Assembly (NCBI RefSeq): GCF_042658925.1
Contig: NZ_JBHSRF010000040.1
Location: forward strand, 12,816 to 76,815
DNA length: 64,000 nucleotides
DNA from: Sphaerisporangium aureirubrum
GTDB lineage: Bacteria > Actinomycetota > Actinomycetes > Streptosporangiales > Streptosporangiaceae
Direction of reading: 5' to 3'
The notes under the pieces were generated by a model. That model had not been told where the DNA came from. It made no database searches and saw only the letters and a list, made by a program, of their open reading frames with translations. Positions 15,672 through 24,884 of the stretch are shown piece by piece. Each line of letters starts with the position of its first letter. Position 1 is the stretch's first letter. The translations under genes and the position numbers were made by a program.

Positions 15672-17780
15672 TCAGAGGCCGACGGCGGCGCAGGTGGTGG
15701 TGGAGTTCTTGGTGGGGTCGCTTTCGCTGGTGGCGGTTAGGGTGATCTTGGCTAGGCGGGGGGCGGTCTTGGTGCGCTGGACCTCGATGGGGATGAGGGT
15801 GGTTTTGCCGAACTCAAGGGCGGTGAGTTGGTTGGGGGTCCAGGTCGTCCAGCCCTTGGTGGAGGTGGAGGCGGACAGGCGGTAGACGTCGGAGTTGAGG
15901 TAGGCGGAGACGTCTTCGGGGTGTTCGCCCTGGGGGGTGGCCTTTTTGCCGGTGTTGGTCAGGGGGAACTGGCAGGTGGCCCAGTCGGTGCCCTTGGTGA
16001 TGGTGGCGGTGGGGAGGAGCTTCACGCCGCGGCGTTGGGGGCCGGCGCCGTCCAGGGAGCGGACGGCGACGGTGTAGGAGAGGATGCCCTTCTTGTCGCG
16101 GTGCTTGCCGATGATGTAGAAGTGCAGGCGGTTGGCCTGGTCGACGTGCTCGAACTCGCTGCCGGAGCCGGTGCCGGCGTGGAAGAGCGCGTCGGACAGC
16201 TGCCGGTAGTCGCCGATGGTGATCGGGACAGCGGTTTCGTCCGGCAGGACGTAGTCGGTCATGCCGATGTCCTGCGGGTTGGCGTCGATCACCCACTCGA
16301 ACGGCGCGCGGTCCTGGTCCTTGGTCTTGGCCACCAGCACGCCGGAGTCCGGGGTGAAGGAGTCGGCGCCCATCCGGTCCACGACCTCGACCGTGTAGTT
16401 CTGGTAGCCGCCGCCGTCGCACAACGCGTCGGTGTTGACGTCGCACGCGGGGCTGAGGTCGCCGCCGCCGAGCACCACGTTCACACCGGCCAGGCCGCTC
16501 GCGCCGGGCTGGACGGTACGCGCGGTGACCTTGGCGACCACCAGGCCGGACTGGGCCAGCGCCTCACGGGTGAGCCGGAGCACGTTGCCCTCGTCGACCA
16601 TGTTCAGCTTGATCTTGTTGCGCAGCATGTGCTGGGCGCCCATCGAGCCGCCGCCGGTCGGCGGGATCAGCCACCGGCTGTGCGGGCCGCCGGGGCCGTT
16701 GAAGCTGCCGCGGCTGAGCATCTCCCAGATGCCGGTGTACGCCCGGCGCGGCGGCACGCTGAAGGGGTTGTTGTAGTTGTCGCCGATGCCGAGGATGTGG
16801 CTCAGCTCGTGCGCGTACACGCCCTGGCCGGAGCTCTCGGCCTGCGTGGACGAGCCACCGCCGGCGTTCGGCCAGATGGACGAGCCCGACGCCCAGGAGG
16901 TCCACTCGACGTACCGCGTGCGCGACCAGTTGGGCAGCGCGGGGTCCGGCGGCCCGAAGTCGTCGGTGACGTCCTCCTTGGTGGGGAACTTGATCGGCCC
17001 GAACTCCTGCCAGGTGGCCGACTCGTCCTGCCCCGCGCTGAGGTAGAAGATGAAGTCGAACTGGGCCAGGGTGGGCTCGCCCTGCTCGGCGGCGAAGGCG
17101 GCGCGCCCGTCGGTGCGGATGTTGCGGTTGCAGTTGTCGCCGGCCGGGCAGGCGGTGCCGGCCTGGAACTCCATGGCGTACTCGTGGTCCTTGCCCGGCA
17201 TCTCGTACGGGCCGAAGGCCGTGAGGTCGACGCCGTACCGGCCGCCGGAGTCCTCCATCCAGTACTCGTGGATGGTGTGGCCGCGGTTGAGCGTGTTGGG
17301 GGTGTTCAGGAAGTCCTTGTAGAACTGCGCGACCTGCGTCCGGGGGATGTCGTGCGCCTCGGTGCTGGGGTTGCCGAACACCGTGGACCGGGCGGGCTGC
17401 GTGACCACGAAGGGCTGGTTGGGGTAGTCGAGCAGGACCAGGGCGCCCTTGAAGGTGCGCTGCGAGCCCTTGCCCGCGGGGTCGGCCCAGTTGGTCCCGG
17501 GGACCGCCTTGTAGTCCGCCCACGTCATGTGGTCGGGGTTCTTCCAGTTCTGCGGGTCGATCGCGGCGGGGCCGCCGGGCACGCCGCGCAGGGCCGACGC
17601 GGGGGCCGACTCCTGCCAGGGCTGCCGCTGCGGCCAGTGGTCGGCCTGCCAGGGGTTGGCGGGCTCGGGCGGCGGTTCGGCCGCGGCCGGGCCGGGGATC
17701 GCGGTCAGCCCCACGGGGCCGAGCACGACGGCGGCGAACAACAGGGTGAGTCGTCTTCTCCGGCGATGGACGGATGGCAC
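15672..17780 (-). CDS. Secreted M6-family metalloprotease (immune-inhibitor-A-like)
   Basis: A 702-residue exported zinc metalloprotease. The signal peptide (about 1-34, ending PAAA) is followed by a propeptide-like region and a catalytic domain with the M6-type site HELSHILGIGDNYN and the downstream Met-turn stretch WEMLSRGSFNGPGG. The C-terminal part is rich in beta strands, with a NEW3-like end (NTGKKATPQGEHPEDVSAYLN). It would degrade extracellular protein, fitting the adjacent polymer-degrading genes. The start is a GTG at 17780 with a weak GAGG upstream. Confidence 0.85.
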   Translation of the reverse strand: MPSVHRRRRRLTLLFAAVVLGPVGLTAIPGPAAAEPPPEPANPWQADHWPQRQPWQESAPASALRGVPGGPAAIDPQNWKNPDHMTWADYKAVPGTNWADPAGKGSQRTFKGALVLLDYPNQPFVVTQPARSTVFGNPSTEAHDIPRTQVAQFYKDFLNTPNTLNRGHTIHEYWMEDSGGRYGVDLTAFGPYEMPGKDHEYAMEFQAGTACPAGDNCNRNIRTDGRAAFAAEQGEPTLAQFDFIFYLSAGQDESATWQEFGPIKFPTKEDVTDDFGPPDPALPNWSRTRYVEWTSWASGSSIWPNAGGGSSTQAESSGQGVYAHELSHILGIGDNYNNPFSVPPRRAYTGIWEMLSRGSFNGPGGPHSRWLIPPTGGGSMGAQHMLRNKIKLNMVDEGNVLRLTREALAQSGLVVAKVTARTVQPGASGLAGVNVVLGGGDLSPACDVNTDALCDGGGYQNYTVEVVDRMGADSFTPDSGVLVAKTKDQDRAPFEWVIDANPQDIGMTDYVLPDETAVPITIGDYRQLSDALFHAGTGSGSEFEHVDQANRLHFYIIGKHRDKKGILSYTVAVRSLDGAGPQRRGVKLLPTATITKGTDWATCQFPLTNTGKKATPQGEHPEDVSAYLNSDVYRLSASTSTKGWTTWTPNQLTALEFGKTTLIPIEVQRTKTAPRLAKITLTATSESDPTKNSTTTCAAVGL

Positions 17781-17911
17781 GGTCTCTGCCTCATCTCCAT
17801 GGGGGGCTGCTCGGCCGCCTGCCTACAGACGGCCTTGACCGCGATCATGAAGCAGAAGTCGAATCCCGGCAAGAGGTGACAAATGATGAAAACGGCCCCA
17901 CCATAAAGGCG

Positions 17912-18820
17912 CTACTTGACGGCCCCAGCGGTGAGCCCGGACTGGATCTGGCGCTGGAAGATGATGTAGACGATCAGCATCGGGATGATCGCCATGCTGA
18001 GCGCCGCGAACAGCCCCGGCCAGTCGGCCTCGTAGCCCGCGTTGGTGTTGATGTTGGCGATGCCCTGGGTGATCAGCCATTTGTCCTCGACGCCGCCCGA
18101 CAGCAGCACGATGGGCAGGAGGTACTGGTTCCACTGGCCGAGGATGTTGAAGATGGTGATGCTGATCAGCCCGGGGCGGGCCATCGGCATCATGATCTGG
18201 AAGAACGTCCGGGTGTGCGACGCGCCGTCCATCATCGCGGCCTCGGCCACCGAGGTGGGCAGCGTCTTGAAGAACGCGGTCAGGAAGAACACCGTGAACG
18301 GCAGCGAGTAGGCGATGTACACCAGGATCACGCCGACGTGGGTGTCGATCAGCCCGAGGTTGCGCACCACGAAGAACAGCGGCACCAGCGCCAGGAACAC
18401 CGGGAAGGACAGCCCCGAGACGAACAGGTAGTACACGATGCGGTTGCCGAAGAAGCGGTAGCGCGCGAGCACGTACGCCGCCATCGACCCGAACAGCATG
18501 GTGAACGCGGTGCTGATCGCCACCACGTACACCGTGTTGAGCATGTACGTGCCGATGTGCGCCTTCTCCCAGGCCCGTCCCCAGGCGTCCCACGAGAAGT
18601 CGTGCGGCAGTGCCAGCGGCGCGTCGCCGACGATCTCGCCGTTGGTCTTGAAGGACGCCAGGAAGGTCCACAGGATCGGCCCGACGACCAGGATCATCCA
18701 GACGACCAGCGCCAGGTGGGAGAGCACGCCGAACGCGCCCAGCGGGTTCCTCGGACGGCTCGGCCGTGCGGTCGCGCGCGGGGCCCCGGCCACCCGGACC
18801 GTGTCGGTGTGGGTCGCCAT
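17912..18820 (-). CDS. Sugar ABC transporter permease, MalG type
   Basis: A 302-residue inner-membrane permease with six predicted helices and the EAA loop EAAMMDGASHTRTFFQIMMPMARPG, which docks the ATPase. It forms the import channel with the preceding permease. The ATG overlaps the stop of that gene by one base (TGATG), showing translational coupling. No ATP-binding gene is present; actinomycete sugar importers commonly share a single MsiK-type ATPase encoded elsewhere. Confidence 0.92.
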   Translation of the reverse strand: MATHTDTVRVAGAPRATARPSRPRNPLGAFGVLSHLALVVWMILVVGPILWTFLASFKTNGEIVGDAPLALPHDFSWDAWGRAWEKAHIGTYMLNTVYVVAISTAFTMLFGSMAAYVLARYRFFGNRIVYYLFVSGLSFPVFLALVPLFFVVRNLGLIDTHVGVILVYIAYSLPFTVFFLTAFFKTLPTSVAEAAMMDGASHTRTFFQIMMPMARPGLISITIFNILGQWNQYLLPIVLLSGGVEDKWLITQGIANINTNAGYEADWPGLFAALSMAIIPMLIVYIIFQRQIQSGLTAGAVK

Positions 18821-19743
18821 CAGAGCTCGATCCTCTCGCGGCGCGTCACGCGCAGGCTCAGCGCGGCGAACGTGATGGTCAGGAAGAACAGGGCCACGCC
18901 CATCGCGGAGGCGTAGCCGAACTTGGAGAACGTGAACGCCGTCCGCCAGATCTCCAGCGGGAGCACGGTGGTGGCGTTGTCCGGGCCGCCGCGGTCCACC
19001 GAGAGCACCTGGACCAGGGCGAAGCAGTCGAAGGCGGCGATGCCGAGGTAGACCCAGCCGACCTGGATGGTGTCCCAGATCAGCGGGAGCGTGATGCTGA
19101 AGAACAGCCGGAACCGGCCGGCGCCGTCCAGCGCCGCGGCCTCGAAGACGTCGCGCGGGATGGCGGACATCCCCGCGGAGAACAGCACCACGTAGAACCC
19201 GACGGACTGCCAGATGACCACGCCCATGATCGACCACAGGGCGAGGTTGGTGTCGATGAGCCAGCCGACCGGGCCGAGGCCCACGACGTTCAGCAGGCCG
19301 TTGATGACGCCGGTGCCGTCCGGGCGGTAGATCGCCTGGAACAGCACGCCGACCACCGCCACCGCCAGGACCTGCGGGAAGAAGTACACCACGCGGTAGA
19401 GCTTCGACCCGAAGACGCCGGTCATCCGCCCGCCCCTGCTGCCTCCCCCGAGGTTCAGCAGGAACGAGAAGAACAGCGCGATGGCGATGGTGATCAGCGG
19501 CATGGCGACCAGGAGCAGCGCGTGGTGGCGCACCGCGGCCCAGAACACGTCGTCGTCCAGCAGGCGGGTGAAGTTCTCGAACCCGATGAACTGCGGGTTC
19601 CCTGTGATACCGCGCCAGTTGGTCAGCGAGATGTAGAACGCCTGAGCGTAGGGGCCGATCACGAAGATCGCGTAAAGGGCCACCGGGATCGCCAGGAACG
19701 AGACGACGAACCCGTACATTCTCGCCTTGGACGACGTCAGCAT
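18820..19743 (-). CDS. Sugar ABC transporter permease, MalF type
   Basis: A 307-residue membrane permease with about six helices and the EAA motif EAAALDGAGRFRLFFSITLPLIWD. The N-terminus (MLTSSKARMYGFVVSFLAIPVALY) is typical of MalF/UgpA-like subunits. GGAGGG sits six bases before ATG 19743; the binding-protein gene ends 35 bp upstream and the MalG-type gene follows with a one-base overlap, so the three form one operon. The substrate is a carbohydrate; it cannot be named from sequence alone. Confidence 0.92.
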   Translation of the reverse strand: MLTSSKARMYGFVVSFLAIPVALYAIFVIGPYAQAFYISLTNWRGITGNPQFIGFENFTRLLDDDVFWAAVRHHALLLVAMPLITIAIALFFSFLLNLGGGSRGGRMTGVFGSKLYRVVYFFPQVLAVAVVGVLFQAIYRPDGTGVINGLLNVVGLGPVGWLIDTNLALWSIMGVVIWQSVGFYVVLFSAGMSAIPRDVFEAAALDGAGRFRLFFSITLPLIWDTIQVGWVYLGIAAFDCFALVQVLSVDRGGPDNATTVLPLEIWRTAFTFSKFGYASAMGVALFFLTITFAALSLRVTRRERIEL

Positions 19744-19778
19744 CCCGGCCCTCCCTGCTCGCCATGCCGCATGATCTG

Positions 19779-21230
19779 CTACACCGTCCGGTTCTGCTTG
19801 TCGATGGAGGAGTCGGCCTTCACGGAGTCGGCCTTCTTCTGCATGTTGGCGCAGAACTCGTCGGCCGAGATGCGGCCGAACATCAGGGAGTTGGTCTGCT
19901 TGCGCAGCTCGGTCTCCAGCTCCTTGTACCAGTTCTCGAAGCTGCTGTAGGTGACGATGTTCGCCCCGGCGGCGGTCTGGGCGTCCGCGACGCTCTTCAG
20001 GCCGGGCGACAGCGGGAGGCCCTCGGCGGCGCCGACGACCACGGTGAGGCTGCCGGACTTCTCGGTGAAGCCCTTGGCGCCTTCCTTGGAGAGCATGATG
20101 CGGGCGTACTCGAGAGCGCCGGCGGTGTTCTTGCCCTTGGCCGGGATGATGTACGGCTCGCCGGCCGCGGCGCGGATGGCCTCGAACGGCATCTTGTCGC
20201 TCGCGGTCAGGCTCGGGGTGGGCGACACGGCGTACTCGAACGAGCCGGGCGTGTTGGCCTTCTGCTCGTTCTCCAGCCAGGAGCCCGACGGGTACAGCGC
20301 GACCTTGTCGTTGTTCTGCCGGGTCTGCACCTCGGTGTGGATGAGCCCCTCGTAGCTCTTGTCCATGAACTTGCCGATCTCGGCCCAGGCCGCGGCCGAC
20401 TGCTTCACCGAGTCGCGGGTCCACGCGCCGTCGGCGAGGTTGTCGATGTCGATGAGGATCTGGTTGCCCTCGATCTTGGCCGCCGTGATCAGGATCATCC
20501 AGTACTGGTAGTACGAGGCGTTCTTGCCGGCGTAGGCGTACGGGGTGAGGCCCGCGTCCTTGATGGTCGCGCAGAGGGTCTTGAACTCGTCGAACGTCTT
20601 CGGCGGGGTCCAGCCCTTCTCCTGGAAGAGCTTGGCGTTGTACCAGAGGCCGTAGCCGGTGAAGACGTAGTTGAGGATGTACGGCTTGTCGGCGATCAGG
20701 CCGGACTCCACCGTGCCGGGGACCAGCGTGTCGCGCACCTTCTTGCTCGGGTCGTCGACCGAAGGCGCGTCGAACAGCGGGGTGAGGTCGAGCAGCTGGC
20801 CCTCGCTCTGCAGGGCGCCGTTGTCCATCAGGTCGGAGCCGGAGTTGGCGATGAAGTCCGGCACGTCGCCGCTGGCGAAACGGGGCTGCAGCGTCTGCGC
20901 GATCTGCTGGGTCGCGACGTGCTTGACCGAGGCGTTCGGGAATTCCTTCTTGTACAGCGGCTCGTGCACGTCGGTGGCGTAGCTGTCGCCGAGACCACCC
21001 TTGAAGATGACGACCTCGAGGGGGGCGTCCGCCTTCACGCCGAACGGGTTGGCCGCCGAGGTGGGCGCCGCGGCGGAGGGGCTCGGGGCGGCGGCGCTGC
21101 CACCGCCGCCGCTGGTCGCGCAGGAGCTGAGGAAACCCGCAGCGGGCCCGGCGACGAGCGCGGTAAGGCCGATCCGGCGGAGCATCTGCCGCCGGGTGAT
21201 CTCTTGGGGCGTGCCGGCGGAGTAGGTCAT
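19779..21230 (-). CDS. Sugar ABC transporter substrate-binding lipoprotein
   Basis: A 483-residue family 1 extracellular solute-binding protein. The N-terminus carries a twin-arginine-type lipoprotein signal (RRQMLRRIGLTAL ... GFLSSC), so it is probably folded before export and anchored through Cys. A Gly/Ser/Ala/Pro linker precedes the two-lobed binding domain (YPSGSWLENEQKANTP, EPYIIPAKGKNTAGALEY). NgcE/N-acetylglucosamine-type binding proteins share this general architecture, but the substrate is unproven. GGAGGG precedes the ATG. A palindrome at 21257-21273 lies directly upstream of the ribosome-binding site. Confidence 0.9.
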   Translation of the reverse strand: MTYSAGTPQEITRRQMLRRIGLTALVAGPAAGFLSSCATSGGGGSAAAPSPSAAAPTSAANPFGVKADAPLEVVIFKGGLGDSYATDVHEPLYKKEFPNASVKHVATQQIAQTLQPRFASGDVPDFIANSGSDLMDNGALQSEGQLLDLTPLFDAPSVDDPSKKVRDTLVPGTVESGLIADKPYILNYVFTGYGLWYNAKLFQEKGWTPPKTFDEFKTLCATIKDAGLTPYAYAGKNASYYQYWMILITAAKIEGNQILIDIDNLADGAWTRDSVKQSAAAWAEIGKFMDKSYEGLIHTEVQTRQNNDKVALYPSGSWLENEQKANTPGSFEYAVSPTPSLTASDKMPFEAIRAAAGEPYIIPAKGKNTAGALEYARIMLSKEGAKGFTEKSGSLTVVVGAAEGLPLSPGLKSVADAQTAAGANIVTYSSFENWYKELETELRKQTNSLMFGRISADEFCANMQKKADSVKADSSIDKQNRTV

Positions 21231-21588
21231 GCAACCCTCCAGAAAGGAGCTATCAATTAGGAAAGTTTCCTAAACGTTTGAGGAACGTACGTCCAACGCC
21301 GTGCACCGTCAAGTGGTATAGGCCAACCCGTGATCGAGCTGTAGCCGACCAGCAAGGGGACCGCGACCGACGACGTCATGCACCGCCCTCCGAAACCCGT
21401 GTGTAACCTGCCAACACCACAGGTCATCGGCCGATGATGACACAGAACCCCACGAGATTGACACCCCTTTGACCCGGTCTAGACCAGCAAAGGGGAAACC
21501 GTCCGCAGAGCGGACACCGGGTGCGCGCGACGCCCCGGAACGGCTAGCGTCGCCTTCGGCGAGTTCTCTAGTAGCGAGGAGCACGGGT
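21231..21588. other. Divergent promoter region
   Basis: The 358-bp gap carries the ROK-like palindrome next to the importer and, on the plus strand, a TTGACA at 21458-21463 that may be the -35 box for the DUF4032 gene; no convincing -10 is spaced correctly, although TAGCGT occurs near 21545. No gene is seen. Confidence 0.5.
21257..21273. promoter_or_regulatory. Palindromic operator upstream of sugar importer operon
   Basis: TTAGGAAAGTTTCCTAA is symmetric around its central base and resembles operators of ROK-family sugar repressors. It is 27 bp from the start codon, so a bound protein would block transcription or early elongation. No ROK gene is in the window. Confidence 0.65.
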
Positions 21589-22839
21589 TTGCCGCTCCAG
21601 ATCACCGGCGCGCCCAGCGATCCCGACCTCATCCGCCTGCCGTGGGAGATCCCCCTGGAGGAGTGGCCGGAGTACCACCTGGTCACCCTGCCGCGGGGCA
21701 TCTCCCGGCACATCGTGCGATTCGCCCGGCTGTCCGGGCGGGTCTACGCCATCAAAGAGATCAACAGCAGGTTCGCCCGCCGGGAGTACCAGCTGCTGTG
21801 GGACCTCGGCCGCCTGGACGCCCCCTCCGTGGAGCCGGTCGCCGTGGTGACCGGCCGGACCACCGAGGACGGGCAGCCGCTGGACTCCGCGCTGATCACC
21901 CGGCACCTGCAGTTCTCGCTGCCCTACCGGGCCGTACTGTCCGGCTCGCTGCGGCCCGACACACTCATCCGCCTGCTCGACGCGCTCGCCGTGCTGCTCG
22001 TGCGGCTGCACCTCGCCGGGTTCTACTGGGGCGACTGCTCGCTGAGCAACACCCTGTTCCGGCGGGACGCGGGGGCGTTCGCGGCGTACCTCGTGGACGC
22101 CGAGACCGGCGAGCTGCACCCGGTGCTCAGCCGGGGCCAGCGCGACCAGGACATCGAGGTCGCCCGGGTGAACATCTTCGGGGAGATGCTCGACCTTGAG
22201 GCCGGAGGGTTCCTGCACCCGTCGATAGACCCGCTGGCGTTCGCCGACCAGCTCGTCGCGCGGTACCACCGGCTGTGGGAGGAGCTCACCCAGGAGGAGA
22301 TCGTCGAGGACGTCGAATGGCACCTGATCGACCAGCGGATCCGCCGGCTCAACTCCCTGGGGTTCGACGTCGCGGAGATGATGATCAGGCGTAAGGCCGG
22401 CACCGCCCGGCTGATGGTCAAGCCCAAGGTCGTGGACGCCGGGCACCACCAGCGGCGGCTGCTGCGCCTCACCGGGCTGGACGTCGAGGAGAACCAGGCC
22501 AGGCGGCTGCTCAACGACCTCGACTCCTTCCGGGTGGCCAAGGGGCTGCGCCACGAGGACGAGGCCATAGTCGCGCACCTGTGGCTGGCCCAGATCTTCC
22601 AGCCGACCGTGCTAGCCATCCCGCCGGAGCTGCGGGGCAAGCTGGAGCCCGCGCAGCTGTTCCACGAGGTGCTGGACCACCGGTGGTTCATGTCGGAGGC
22701 AGCGGGGCGGGACGTGGGGCTGGAGGAGGCGCTGCGGTCGTACATCGACACGGTGCTGGTGTTCAAGCCCGACGAGAAGGCGCTGATCGGCGAGAACGCC
22801 GTCCCCGGGGTGGAACAGGCGCCGGACCTCACCCTCTGA
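21589..22839 (+). CDS. DUF4032 domain protein (kinase-like fold)
   Basis: A 416-residue cytoplasmic protein of the actinobacterial DUF4032 family. Residues about 20-230 resemble a lipopolysaccharide-kinase/aminoglycoside-phosphotransferase fold, with YAIKEINSRFARREYQLL (possible ATP-site Lys) and LHLAGFYWGDCSLSNTLFRRD (catalytic-loop-like HxxxxxWGDxxxxN). The rest is the DUF4032 C-terminal region. The substrate is unknown. I place the start at TTG 21589: GCGAGGAG stands seven bases before it, and it begins at the family-like PLQITGAPSDPDLIRLPWEIP. An upstream ATG at 21469 would add 40 low-complexity residues. Confidence 0.75.
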   Translation: MPLQITGAPSDPDLIRLPWEIPLEEWPEYHLVTLPRGISRHIVRFARLSGRVYAIKEINSRFARREYQLLWDLGRLDAPSVEPVAVVTGRTTEDGQPLDSALITRHLQFSLPYRAVLSGSLRPDTLIRLLDALAVLLVRLHLAGFYWGDCSLSNTLFRRDAGAFAAYLVDAETGELHPVLSRGQRDQDIEVARVNIFGEMLDLEAGGFLHPSIDPLAFADQLVARYHRLWEELTQEEIVEDVEWHLIDQRIRRLNSLGFDVAEMMIRRKAGTARLMVKPKVVDAGHHQRRLLRLTGLDVEENQARRLLNDLDSFRVAKGLRHEDEAIVAHLWLAQIFQPTVLAIPPELRGKLEPAQLFHEVLDHRWFMSEAAGRDVGLEEALRSYIDTVLVFKPDEKALIGENAVPGVEQAPDLTL

Positions 22840-22849
22840 CCGGGTCGCC

Positions 22850-23353
22850 TCAGCCGCGCACGGCCTCCAGCTCGTCGAGGTAGCCCGCGGCCTCGGCCAG
22901 GCGGTCCTCGCCGAAGACGCGGACGCCGTGCACCGACAGCAGCGCGGCCGTCACGCCCGAGCCCGGGGCCACCCGGCCGCGGAAGGTGCCGTCGTGGATG
23001 CGCAGGGTGCCGCAGGACGGGCTGCCGTCCTTGAGTATCGCGATCTTGAGGTTCATCGCCCTGACCACGGCCAGCGCGGCCTGCGCGCCGGCCAGGAAGT
23101 GGCCGGTCACGTCCACGCCCGCGGCGGTGAGGATGCGCCCGCTGCCCGCCAGCACCGCCGGGCCGCCCACGCCGCCCTCGATCTCGGCGGGGGGCCGGGG
23201 CACCGGGAGGCCGCCCTCCACTTCGGGACAGAAGGGCACAAGACGGCCCTCGGTGCGCCAGGCCGCCAGCAGGGCATCGTCGACGGTCTTCGCCTGGCCG
23301 TCGAAACGCACCGGACGCCCCATCAGGCACGCGCTGACCAGGATCCTTTCCAT
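22850..23353 (-). CDS. DUF523 family protein
   Basis: A 167-residue DUF523 protein. The hallmark cysteine motifs are present: ILVSACLMGRPVRFDG at the start, VPFCPEVEGGLPVPRPPAEI, and AILKDGSPSCGT. The conserved Cys residues suggest an iron-sulfur or thiol-based role, but no function is established. Convergent with the DUF4032 gene, with only 10 bp between. ATG 23353 is chosen because the residues before it are Pro-rich and unlike the family. Confidence 0.88.
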   Translation of the reverse strand: MERILVSACLMGRPVRFDGQAKTVDDALLAAWRTEGRLVPFCPEVEGGLPVPRPPAEIEGGVGGPAVLAGSGRILTAAGVDVTGHFLAGAQAALAVVRAMNLKIAILKDGSPSCGTLRIHDGTFRGRVAPGSGVTAALLSVHGVRVFGEDRLAEAAGYLDELEAVRG

Positions 23354-23613
23354 TCCCCCACGGTAACGCGCATCGGGCGGGGGTGGTGACGGTGGCATTG
23401 CATCCGCATAAGCACCTTTATGAGTAAATCGGCAGAGATATACCGAGCGATATTCAACTGCAGCTCTGCCACCCGGTCGGCAAATCCTTCTACGTGGTGA
23501 AAGATCCTTATATCCCAGGACTTTACTGGATCGTTGACTGGTGCCGACCTGGACCGGTGACCTCTCTAGAGTCGGCCCCGTTGTGACGGAAAGTATCCGG
23601 CGAGGGGTGCACC

Positions 23614-23991
23614 GTGCTCGATATCGAAGCCTGCCTGGCCGACGTGGTGGCCATTCCCGGGGCGCTGGACGCGCTCCTGGTCGAGGACTCCGGAGGCGCG
23701 GTCGTCGCGTCCGGCTCCCTCACCGCCCTGGACCCGCAGGTCAGCGCCGACGCGTTCGCCCTGAGCCTGCGGGCCACCCTGGACGCGCTCGCGCTGAGCG
23801 CGCCCGGCGGCACCGTCCGGATCGAGGACGTCATCGTCACCTCCGACCAGGGCCACCACCTGCTCCGGCCGCTCGACGGGGCGCCGGCCGGGCCGATGCT
23901 GCTGTACCTGCGGCTGGACCGCGACCGCGCCAACCTCGCCCTGGCCCGCCACCGGCTGCGCGTCATCGCCGGCCGGCTGGCCACCTCGTGA
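23614..23991 (+). CDS. Roadblock/LC7-domain protein 1
   Basis: A 125-residue roadblock/LC7 (MglB-like) protein: an alpha/beta sandwich ending in the motif LLYLRLDRDRANLALARH. Such proteins dimerise and in bacteria often serve as partners or GTPase-activating proteins of small Ras-like GTPases. No GTPase gene is adjacent. It is a paralogue of the third gene of the cassette, which ends in a nearly identical motif. The GTG start has GAGGGG upstream. Translation continues almost without gap into the next gene (three bases). Confidence 0.85.
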   Translation: MLDIEACLADVVAIPGALDALLVEDSGGAVVASGSLTALDPQVSADAFALSLRATLDALALSAPGGTVRIEDVIVTSDQGHHLLRPLDGAPAGPMLLYLRLDRDRANLALARHRLRVIAGRLATS

Positions 23992-23994
23992 GCC

Positions 23995-24840
23995 ATGGCG
24001 CCCTCCACGCGGCTGGACGCCGTCCTCCCCGGCCTGGCGGACGGCCGGGCGACCGGCTCGCTGCGGGTGGGCCGGGCCGGGACGATCTACCTGACCGCCG
24101 GGCGGGTCAGCTACGCCGAGAGCGCCGGGGTCCCCGGGGTGGAGGACCTGCTCGCCTCCTCGGGGCGGATCGCCGCCACCACCCTCGGCTCGATCAGGCG
24201 GGAGGCGGCCGAACGGGCCGACGGCGGGGAGACGCTGGTGCGGCAGGGCCTGCTGACCCGGGGCGAGCTGCAGTTCTGCGTGCTCGGCGCCACGCTGGAC
24301 GCCGCGTTCTTCTTGCTCTCCGCGACCGGCACCCGGCCGCGCTTCCGGGAGGGGGACCGGCACTGGCTCGGCCCGCAGTGGTACTTCGACGTCGCCGGGC
24401 TGCTGCGCGAGTGCCGGCGCAGGAGGCTCCGTTTGGACCGCACCTGGCCGTCCCCCGACCTGGACACCCGCCCCGTCGCCCCCATCCCCCGCGTCAGCGC
24501 GGACCGTGTGGTTCTCACGGCCGTTCAGTGGGAGGTCGTCGTCCACGCGGACGCCGTCGCCACCCCTGCCGAGCTGGCCCGGCGCCTCGGCCGCCCGGCC
24601 TACCCCGTCCTGCTGGCCGTCCGCCAGCTGGCCGCCGCCGGCCTGCTGACCCCTCCCCCGGCCGCTCCACCGCCTGACGCGCCGCCCCCGGACGTGCCCG
24701 GCGCCGTCCCGCCCGGTGCGCTGCCCCGCAGGGAGAGGCGGGCCGTGCGGCCGGAGGGCGTGCCGCCGCCCCACGATGCCGACGCCACCGACGTCGGTGT
24801 GCTCATCAGGCTCCGTGACGCGCTGGAGCGGCTGCTCTGA
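23995..24840 (+). CDS. DUF4388-like protein with winged-helix segment
   Basis: A 281-residue protein lying between two roadblock genes. Residues about 5-120 resemble DUF4388 (ATGSLRVGRAGTIYLTAGRVSYAES), a domain common in bacterial regulators that accompany roadblock proteins. A later stretch (about 190-230, ATPAELARRLGRPAYPVLLAVRQLAAAGLL) reads like a winged helix-turn-helix, and the tail is Pro-rich and disordered. A signalling or transcriptional adapter is the best inference. It is three bases downstream of the first roadblock gene, so the genes are co-translated. Confidence 0.65.
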   Translation: MAPSTRLDAVLPGLADGRATGSLRVGRAGTIYLTAGRVSYAESAGVPGVEDLLASSGRIAATTLGSIRREAAERADGGETLVRQGLLTRGELQFCVLGATLDAAFFLLSATGTRPRFREGDRHWLGPQWYFDVAGLLRECRRRRLRLDRTWPSPDLDTRPVAPIPRVSADRVVLTAVQWEVVVHADAVATPAELARRLGRPAYPVLLAVRQLAAAGLLTPPPAAPPPDAPPPDVPGAVPPGALPRRERRAVRPEGVPPPHDADATDVGVLIRLRDALERLL

Positions 24841-24884
24841 CCGCTCCCCCGTGATTCGACACCCAAATCCCCAGGAGGAAGCAC

